From NCBI GenBank assembly GCA_002328565.1, contig DCUU01000047.1, positions 1 to 11,332 on the forward strand: a stretch of 11,332 nucleotides of DNA, given 5' to 3'. The notes under the pieces are model-generated. The model was not told the origin of the DNA and did no database searches. It worked only from the letters and a program-made list of their open reading frames with translations. The translations under genes and the position numbers were made by a program. Of the stretch, positions 5,700 through 10,444 are shown piece after piece. Origin of the DNA: Candidatus Moranbacteria bacterium UBA2206. GTDB lineage: Bacteria; Patescibacteriota; Minisyncoccia; Moranbacterales; UBA2206. Positions within the stretch are counted from its first letter, which is position 1, and every line of letters starts with the position of its first letter.

Positions 5700-7682
5700 A
5701 TGAAATTTAAAATCTCATCAAAATTCAAACCCGAAGGGGATCAATCACAGGCCATTGCAAAGCTGGCGGAAGGGTTGAAAACTGGTAAAAGATTCCAGAC
5801 GCTTTTAGGTGTGACGGGATCGGGAAAGACTTTTACTATTGCGAATGTGATTGAAAAAGTGCAGAGACCAACTTTGGTCATTGCCCCCAACAAAACTTTG
5901 ACGGCGCAACTCGCACAGGAGTTTCGGACTTTTTTTCCGAAAAATGCGGTGGAATATTTTGTGAGTTATTATGATTATTATCAGCCAGAAGCCTACATTG
6001 CTTCCAGTGACACTTACATTGAAAAAGAATCGCAAATTAATGAAGAGATTGATCGACTGCGTCACGCGGCGACTTCAGCTTTGCTAACGCGTCGAGATGT
6101 GATAATTTGCGCTAGCGTTTCTTGTATCTATGGCTTGGGTTCGCCGGAATATTATAAAAATATATCTTTAGAGTTGGTGGTGGGTAAAAATGTAGAGACG
6201 CCCCGCCGGGGCGTCTCTACTAGAGATGAAATAATCCGAAAATTAATTGATATGCAATATGTCAGGTCGGATATTTTGGCAAGAGGAAAATTTCGCCTTA
6301 CAGGCAATACTTTGGAAATAATTACACCTGGGCGAGAAGTGATCACAAGAATTATATTAGAAGAAAATTCAATTAAAAAAATTTCTGAGTATGATTTTCT
6401 TACGGGAGAAGAATTAGGCAGATTGGAACGCACGCTGATTTATCCGGCCAAGCATTTTGTGGTACCCGAACCGGTAATGAAAGAGTCCTTAAATAAAATT
6501 GAAAAAGAAATGATAGAGAGAGTAGCGGATTTCAGGAAGAAGGGAAAAATTTTAGAAGCAGAAAGAATATCGCGTCGAACTAGACAAGACATTGAAATGA
6601 TGAAAGAAATTGGCTATTGCAATGGGATTGAAAATTATTCTCGCTATCTTTCCGGACGAGGGGAGGGTGAGACACCATATACTCTGCTGGATTATTTTGA
6701 CAAAGATTTCTTGATTGTAATTGATGAGTCGCATGTGACTATTCCGCAAATAGGCGGAATGTTTAGTGGAGATTATTCTCGAAAAACATCACTAGTGGAA
6801 AATGGTTTTCGGCTTCCTAGTGCTTATGATAATCGACCGCTCAAATTTGCCGAATTTGAAAAAAAAATCAATCAGTCAATTTTTGTGAGTGCAACGCCGA
6901 GTAAGTATGAAGCTCAAAATTCCAAAGACATCACTGAGCAAATTATCCGTCCAACAGGATTGATTGACCCGCAAATAGAAATCAAAAGTGCACGCGGACA
7001 AGTCAAGGATGTGATGGGTGAGATTGAAAAGATAGTGGCGCGCAAAGAAAGAGTGCTGATTACGGCTTTGACCAAAAAACAAGCTGAAGATTTGGCAGAA
7101 TTTTTGAAAGAATCACAAATTAAATCAGAATACTTGCATTCCGGAGTAGACACCTTAGATCGCATCAGAATCTTGGAAAAACTTCGTCGAGGCGACATAG
7201 ATGTCTTGGTGGGAGTGAATCTCCTTCGGGAAGGCTTAGATTTGCCGGAAGTGTCGCTCGTGGCGATTTTTGACGCGGACAAAGAAGGGTTTTTGCGCAG
7301 TGAAACCTCCCTTATTCAAACTATTGGTCGCGCCGCGCGAAATGTGCGAGGGAAAGTTATTCTCTATGCCGACAATCTAACTGGTTCAATGAAACGCGCT
7401 ATCGACGAAACTAATCGTCGTCGAAAATTGCAAACAGCGTATAATAAAAAACATCACATCACGCCCAAAACTATTCAAAAGAAAATTGAATCCATTGTCG
7501 ATCATGAAATCAGATCAGAAATTCCTAAAGAATTTATCAATTTGGAAAATTTAGAAGACATCGCCGGCTATATCAAGCAACGCGAGCGCGAAATGAAAGA
7601 TTCCGCCAGAAATTTAGAGTTTGAAAAAGCCGCCATTATTCGCGATGAAATTGGGGAGCTTAGGAAATTGCAGATTAGATAA
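5700..7682 (+). CDS. uvrB: UvrABC excinuclease subunit B
   Basis: UvrB is the damage-verifying helicase-like subunit of nucleotide excision repair, loaded by UvrA and then binding UvrC. The 660-residue length is normal. Seen in order: Walker A GVTGSGKT (37-44), the DNA-clamping beta-hairpin around YYDYYQPEAYI (90-100), DESH (342-345), SATP (397-400), a second helicase domain with LHSGVDTLDR (479-488), NLLREGLDLPEV and the GRAARN arginine motif (543-548), and a C-terminal UVR coiled coil (about 617-656). I start it at ATG 5700 (MKFKISSKF), which aligns with the family. The TTG at 5640 only translates an intergenic repeat. Residues 165-174 (VETPRRGVST) are an insertion encoded exactly by a 29-base palindrome, in domain 2, the UvrA-binding domain. 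It opens the plus-strand repair neighbourhood that includes lexA and uvrA. Confidence 0.97.
   Translation: MKFKISSKFKPEGDQSQAIAKLAEGLKTGKRFQTLLGVTGSGKTFTIANVIEKVQRPTLVIAPNKTLTAQLAQEFRTFFPKNAVEYFVSYYDYYQPEAYIASSDTYIEKESQINEEIDRLRHAATSALLTRRDVIICASVSCIYGLGSPEYYKNISLELVVGKNVETPRRGVSTRDEIIRKLIDMQYVRSDILARGKFRLTGNTLEIITPGREVITRIILEENSIKKISEYDFLTGEELGRLERTLIYPAKHFVVPEPVMKESLNKIEKEMIERVADFRKKGKILEAERISRRTRQDIEMMKEIGYCNGIENYSRYLSGRGEGETPYTLLDYFDKDFLIVIDESHVTIPQIGGMFSGDYSRKTSLVENGFRLPSAYDNRPLKFAEFEKKINQSIFVSATPSKYEAQNSKDITEQIIRPTGLIDPQIEIKSARGQVKDVMGEIEKIVARKERVLITALTKKQAEDLAEFLKESQIKSEYLHSGVDTLDRIRILEKLRRGDIDVLVGVNLLREGLDLPEVSLVAIFDADKEGFLRSETSLIQTIGRAARNVRGKVILYADNLTGSMKRAIDETNRRRKLQTAYNKKHHITPKTIQKKIESIVDHEIRSEIPKEFINLENLEDIAGYIKQREREMKDSARNLEFEKAAIIRDEIGELRKLQIR
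6192..6220. repeat. In-frame palindromic element in uvrB
   Basis: A perfect inverted repeat with 14-base arms (GTAGAGACGCCCCG / CGGGGCGTCTCTAC) around a single C. It is read in frame as VETPRRGVST, with the last base of the final codon coming from the flank. Relative to ordinary UvrB, about 8 extra residues lie between VG (161-162) and RDE (175-177). The outer nine bases at each end, GTAGAGACG / CGTCTCTAC, recur in the uvrA element at 10883-10910. Confidence 0.92.
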
Positions 7683-7687
7683 CATCT

Positions 7688-7798
7688 GTGGATAACCTTG
7701 AGTTGCAAGTTCTTGAGGAAAGAATAGAATGGGAATATAAGCAGATGTTCGGGGGAAATAAAAATAAAATTTATGGTTTACTTTTATTTAAAAAATAA
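7688..7798 (+). CDS. Possible 36-codon ORF with GTG start
   Basis: A frame different from uvrB opens with GTG 5 nt after the uvrB stop and encodes an acidic then lysine-ending peptide (DNLELQVLEERIEWEYKQMF, then a glycine-lysine tail). The amphipathic charged start looks coding-like. There is no clear ribosome site, and the GTG lies within a DnaA-box-like 9-mer. It could be translated by coupling to uvrB, be a remnant, or be chance. Nothing else is seen in 7683-7800. Confidence 0.2.
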   Translation: MDNLELQVLEERIEWEYKQMFGGNKNKIYGLLLFKK

Positions 7799-7817
7799 TT
7801 GTAAAATATTCATTGGT

Positions 7818-7845
7818 AATCATGTCTTTTGGCATGATTTTTTTT
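7818..7845 (+). terminator. Rho-independent terminator after uvrB
   Basis: AATCATGTC (7818-7826) pairs with GGCATGATT (7831-7839) over 9 bp including one wobble, with a TTTT loop and a run of eight T (7838-7845). It should end uvrB transcription before the next gene. Confidence 0.75.
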
Positions 7846-7880
7846 GTTCTTTAATTCTTTAAAAAGGAAAAGGTGAAAAA

Positions 7881-8075
7881 ATGGACGAAATTGTTCGCAA
7901 AATAATTTTTTCTTCCAGATTAAGTAAGGATAGACGTCGTCAAATGATGGAAGAAGCCATGGATGCTTATTCTGGAGAGAAAGGAATTAATCTTTTCCAG
8001 GTAACGGATGCTTCAGGAGTGGCAAGGGCTTCCAATGGCGGTTTTTTGGATAAACCGCGTCAAATCTTTAATTAA
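7881..8075 (+). CDS. Hypothetical 64-residue protein
   Basis: I do not recognise a family. The first half is helical and strongly basic-acidic (DEIVRKIIFSSRLSKDRRRQMMEEAMDAY). The second half is glycine/serine/asparagine-rich (VTDASGVARASNGGFLDKPRQIFN). There is no membrane segment and no cysteine. It is preceded by the best ribosome-binding site in the window (AAGGAAAAGGTG, 7864-7875, ending 5 nt before ATG) and is isolated between terminators at 7818-7845 and 8103-8138, so it is a monocistronic gene that could be well expressed. A weak promoter, TTGGCA (7829-7834) with TTTAAT (7850-7855) at 15-base spacing, is possible and would overlap the upstream terminator. Its place between two recognisable genes gives no functional hint. 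Confidence 0.8.
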   Translation: MDEIVRKIIFSSRLSKDRRRQMMEEAMDAYSGEKGINLFQVTDASGVARASNGGFLDKPRQIFN

Positions 8076-8102
8076 AAAGGAAAATCCAATGTGTATTTTT
8101 TC

Positions 8103-8138
8103 GGGAGGTTAGCAAAAATGCTACCTCCCAGTTTTATT
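8103..8138 (+). terminator. Rho-independent terminator after the 64-residue gene
   Basis: GGGAGGTTAGCA pairs with TGCTACCTCCC (one bulged T, AAAA loop; 8103-8129), giving a strong 11-bp GC-rich stem followed by AGTTTTATTTC. The T tract is interrupted but adequate. Confidence 0.75.
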
Positions 8139-8165
8139 TCCTAAAAAACCAAAAAAATTGACCGC

Positions 8166-8194
8166 TTGCGTTAAATCGCGTGATTATTTATAAT
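8166..8194 (+). promoter_or_regulatory. Promoter of the GILT/DsbA-like gene
   Basis: TTGCGT (8166-8171), a 17-base spacer and a perfect TATAAT (8189-8194). The start is predicted near 8201. Downstream, at 8215-8228, is a perfect 14-bp palindrome ATTAGTTAACTAAT in the leader, placed where a repressor could block transcription or where it may be coincidental in AT-rich DNA. No Shine-Dalgarno is seen before the ATG at 8238. Confidence 0.6.
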
Positions 8195-8237
8195 ATAGGA
8201 ACAATAATTAAGTAATTAGTTAACTAATAAAAAAACT

Positions 8238-9272
8238 ATGGAAATGGAAACAGAAAAAAAAGAACCCGAAGTAGCGGAAGTTGCGGATTGCTGTGAAAAG
8301 GGGAAGTGTGGTTGCGAAAAATATAAGAAATTTTTACCGCAAATAATAGGGGTAATTGTTTTGATTATTCTTATTGTAGGAGTGGGATATTATGAAAAAG
8401 TGTGGAAGAAAAATAATTTGACCCAAAAATCCGCCAAAGTGCAAGTAGAAGATTTTATCAACAACAATTTGATGCAAGAAGGAACGAAAGCAGAAATAGC
8501 AGAGGTAGTCAAAGAAAATGGAATGTTTAAGGTGAAAGTAAAAATTGGTGAGGGAGATCAAGCGCAAGAAATTGATTCCTATCTTTCATTGGATGGAAAA
8601 AAATTCTTTCCAAGCGCCCCGATGGATATAGAGGAAACAAAAAAGCAAATCGAAGAGAGCAAGAAAAAAGAAGCTGAGGCAGAAAAGGAAGCTCCTAAAT
8701 CAGACAAGCCAAAAGTTGATTTGTTTGTAATGAGTTTTTGCCCTTATGGCAACAAAGCCGAAGACACAATGAAACCAGTTTATGAACTTTTGAAAAATAA
8801 AGTGGATTTTAATTTTCGCTATATCGTAAGTTCTAATGGAGACACAATCAATTCTTTGCACGGCGAACCAGAAGTGGCACAAAATGAAAGAGAGGCTTGT
8901 GTGCTTAAATATTTTGGCAAAGACAAATGGATGAATTTTGTAGCTTATGTTAACAAAAATTGCGGATCAGACGGAGCCTGTTGGGAAGCAGGGATAAAAA
9001 GCGTTGGACTAAATTCAGCTAAGATTGCTGCTTGTGTAAAATCAGAAGGATCTGCTCTTATGAAAGCGGACGAAAAAATCTCTACTGATGCGCAGGCTAG
9101 TGGTTCACCAACAATGTTGATTAATGGTGTTTCAACTAAGGCGGTTTATAAATATGCTGATTCAGAAAGTTATAAACAAGCTATTTGCTCAGCTTTCAAC
9201 ACCGCGCCGGCTGAATGTGCTAAAGTTCTTGGTACTAGTACGGCTACAACACAAGGTGGAAGCTGTAATTAA
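8238..9272 (+). CDS. Membrane-anchored thioredoxin-fold (GILT/DsbA-like) protein
   Basis: The 344-residue protein has a short acidic cytoplasmic N-terminus containing a cysteine cluster (C18, C19, C24, C26). One membrane helix follows (about 33-51), then an extracytoplasmic linker domain (62-130), a charged KE-rich stretch (131-158), and a thioredoxin-fold domain from about residue 159. The active-site region reads VMSFCPYGNKAED, so C168 has glycine in place of the second cysteine of CxxC. The cis-proline loop is GSPTML (289-294). LHGEPEVAQNEREACV (208-222) recalls the HG-x-E-x-x-x-N-x-x-x-C signature of GILT thiol reductases. C221, C242, C248, C266, C317, C327 and C343 could form structural disulfides. 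It probably acts in thiol-disulfide chemistry outside the membrane, but redox direction and partner cannot be read from sequence. A terminator follows at 9370-9397. Confidence 0.82.
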   Translation: MEMETEKKEPEVAEVADCCEKGKCGCEKYKKFLPQIIGVIVLIILIVGVGYYEKVWKKNNLTQKSAKVQVEDFINNNLMQEGTKAEIAEVVKENGMFKVKVKIGEGDQAQEIDSYLSLDGKKFFPSAPMDIEETKKQIEESKKKEAEAEKEAPKSDKPKVDLFVMSFCPYGNKAEDTMKPVYELLKNKVDFNFRYIVSSNGDTINSLHGEPEVAQNEREACVLKYFGKDKWMNFVAYVNKNCGSDGACWEAGIKSVGLNSAKIAACVKSEGSALMKADEKISTDAQASGSPTMLINGVSTKAVYKYADSESYKQAICSAFNTAPAECAKVLGTSTATTQGGSCN

Positions 9273-9286
9273 GTAGAAAGTATAAA

Positions 9287-9358
9287 GTTCACCCTGTTGA
9301 ATAAAAAATGATTACATTTTTTATTTTGCTAAAGCAAAATTATTCAACAGGGTAAAGT
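9287..9358. repeat. 72-base cloverleaf-like palindromic repeat, copy 1
   Basis: The outer arms ACCCTGTTGAATA / TATTCAACAGGGT (13 bp) enclose two further hairpins: AAAAATG-ATTA-CATTTTT and ATTTTGC-TAAA-GCAAAAT. The whole 63-base core (9291-9353) can fold as a three-way junction in DNA or RNA. GTTC and AAAGT flanks are shared with copy 2. Located 14 nt after the stop of the GILT/DsbA-like gene. Confidence 0.92.
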
Positions 9359-9369
9359 ATAAAGCTTAA

Positions 9370-9397
9370 AAATCCCTCAAGTTGAGGGATTTTTTTT
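9370..9397 (+). terminator. Rho-independent terminator
   Basis: AAATCCCTCAA (9370-9380) pairs with TTGAGGGATTT, with at least 8 unstrained base pairs (AATCCCTC / GAGGGATT), followed by eight T (9390-9397). It terminates the GILT/DsbA-like gene and is sandwiched between the two 72-base repeats. Confidence 0.88.
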
Positions 9398-9403
9398 GTG
9401 AAG

Positions 9404-9475
9404 GTTCACCCTGTTGAATAAAAAATGAGTACATTTTTTATTTTGCTAAAGCAAAATTATTCAACAGGGTAAAGT
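9404..9475. repeat. 72-base cloverleaf-like palindromic repeat, copy 2
   Basis: Same orientation and sequence as 9287-9358 with one difference in the core, in the first internal loop (AGTA instead of ATTA), and start-to-start distance 117 bases. The near-identity suggests recent duplication or mobility. It ends at the first T of a TTATCCACA 9-mer. Confidence 0.92.
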
Positions 9476-9483
9476 TATCCACA
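9475..9483 (+). promoter_or_regulatory. Consensus DnaA box-like 9-mer
   Basis: TTATCCACA exactly matches the bacterial DnaA box. A second exact match is at 7687-7695 on the opposite strand. It is directly followed by a run of eight G (9484-9491). Presence of the motif is certain; function as a DnaA site is not. Confidence 0.4.
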
Positions 9484-9492
9484 GGGGGGGGC

Positions 9493-9521
9493 TTGCAGTG
9501 ATATTTGAGAAGTGCTAGAAT
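9493..9521 (+). promoter_or_regulatory. Promoter of lexA
   Basis: TTGCAG (9493-9498), a 17-base spacer and TAGAAT (9516-9521) preceded by TGC as an extended -10. The predicted start near 9528 leaves a leader of about 120 nt to the ATG at 9647, containing short repeats. An inverted repeat covers the spacer and both hexamers in part. Confidence 0.65.
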
Positions 9522-9528
9522 ATCACTG
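9496..9528. promoter_or_regulatory. Candidate LexA operator overlapping the lexA promoter
   Basis: A perfect 10-bp inverted repeat, CAGTGATATT (9496-9505) and AATATCACTG (9519-9528), is separated by 13 bases. It extends from inside the -35 to the predicted transcription start, so a bound dimer would occlude RNA polymerase. LexA-type genes are usually autoregulated, which makes this the natural operator candidate. It does not match the E. coli CTG-N10-CAG or Bacillus CGAAC-N4-GTTCG boxes. Confidence 0.55.
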
Positions 9529-9542
9529 TAATTAATAAAGCG

Positions 9543-9634
9543 ATGCGAATCTACGAATATATGCGAATGATGCGAATTGCGAATGATATTAATGATTAGC
9601 AATTAGCGGATTAGCGTTTATTAGTTGATTAGCA
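9543..9634. repeat. Short direct repeats in the lexA leader
   Basis: ATGCGAAT occurs at 9543-9550, 9561-9568 and 9570-9577, with TTGCGAAT following at 9578. Then GATTAGC or AATTAGC units recur at 9594, 9601, 9609 and 9627. They are iteron-like in appearance but degenerate. Such simple repeats are frequent in intergenic DNA and no function is assigned. Confidence 0.6.
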
Positions 9635-9646
9635 TCACATAATTTT

Positions 9647-10315
9647 ATGCCAACACTCACAGCCAAGCAACAAAGTATTTTGGAAAACATTCGCGAATTA
9701 ATTTCTCAGCGCGGGGAGAATCCAACTAGCTATAAATTGCATAAATATCTGGAAGCGCAAGGTGTACGAGACAGCTTGAAATCGGTGATGCAAGTGATAG
9801 AAGCTTTGGAGAAAAAAGATTTGATCAAAAGAGACAAGGATCGAAAAGTATATTTAGTGGAAAATGAAAGTTTTGCTAATCTCAAAAATATTTTTTCCAT
9901 TCCAGTGTATGGTTTGGCTTCTTGTGGTGAAGCTTTGGCCTATGCTCAGGATAATGTGGATGGCTTTTTGCAAATTTCTAAAGCGCTTTTTCGCGGAGCG
10001 GACAGTGCTCAACTTTTTGCAGTCAAGACTCTGGGGGATTCAATGGACAAAGACGGAATCAATGACGGGGATTATGCTATTTTTGAAAAATATGAATATT
10101 CTAGCGGAGAGGATCTTGAAGGGAAAATTGTGGTAGCGGTGATAAATGGGATGGCGACTATCAAACGGTACAAAAAAGTCAGTTCAGACATCATTGGACT
10201 TTTCCCAAAATCTACTAACACAATTCATCAACCAATTTTCATTCACTCATCCGATTCAATCCTAATTGCCGGAATTTTCAAAAAAGTTTTGCCGGTAAAG
10301 TACGTTAGTTTGTAG
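9647..10315 (+). CDS. lexA: LexA-family self-cleaving transcriptional repressor
   Basis: The 222-residue protein has a LexA-like winged helix (about 3-70; LTAKQQSILENIRELISQRGENPTS) and an S24 peptidase domain. The cleavage loop VYGLASCGEAL places the scissile bond at C93-G94, a Cys-Gly pair as in UmuD rather than the Ala-Gly of E. coli LexA. GDSMDKDGINDGDY supplies nucleophile S132, and ATIKRY supplies the general base K173. These spacings fit S24 autoproteolysis. It should repress DNA-damage genes until RecA filaments trigger its cleavage. The inverted repeat on its own promoter and its position 129 nt before uvrA support an SOS role. A phage CI-like repressor cannot be excluded, but no phage genes are nearby. 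No Shine-Dalgarno is seen before the ATG. Confidence 0.9.
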   Translation: MPTLTAKQQSILENIRELISQRGENPTSYKLHKYLEAQGVRDSLKSVMQVIEALEKKDLIKRDKDRKVYLVENESFANLKNIFSIPVYGLASCGEALAYAQDNVDGFLQISKALFRGADSAQLFAVKTLGDSMDKDGINDGDYAIFEKYEYSSGEDLEGKIVVAVINGMATIKRYKKVSSDIIGLFPKSTNTIHQPIFIHSSDSILIAGIFKKVLPVKYVSL

Positions 10316-10410
10316 TGCTTGATTAGAATAAAAATTCGCGCTAAAGTGTAATATGATTGAAAGATAAAAATTAATACTAAGTACCTCAAAAGGGGAAGTT
10401 TTTTAGTTTT

Positions 10411-10440
10411 ACGAAATACGAAATAAGCGAAATACGAAAA
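10411..10440. repeat. ACGAAAT tandem repeat before uvrA
   Basis: Degenerate tandem copies of ACGAAAT / GCGAAAT (acgaaatacgaaat, then aagcgaaatacgaaaa) end 4 nt before the uvrA ATG. The rest of 10316-10410 shows no ORF. A TAGAAT at 10324-10329 could be the uvrA -10, but lacks a good -35. Confidence 0.55.
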
Positions 10441-10444
10441 AATT

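Noticed and set aside
6914..7282. 122-codon minus-strand ORF opposite uvrB
   Set aside because: Shadow frame of conserved helicase motifs in uvrB.
9287..9475. Two-repeat CRISPR-like unit
   Set aside because: Only two copies, each a long multi-hairpin unit, with the intervening sequence being an ordinary terminator and no cas genes present.
9484..9491. G8 run as a phase-variable switch for lexA
   Set aside because: It lies upstream of the -35 and outside any reading frame. A single homopolymer gives no evidence of switching and could be a sequencing artefact.
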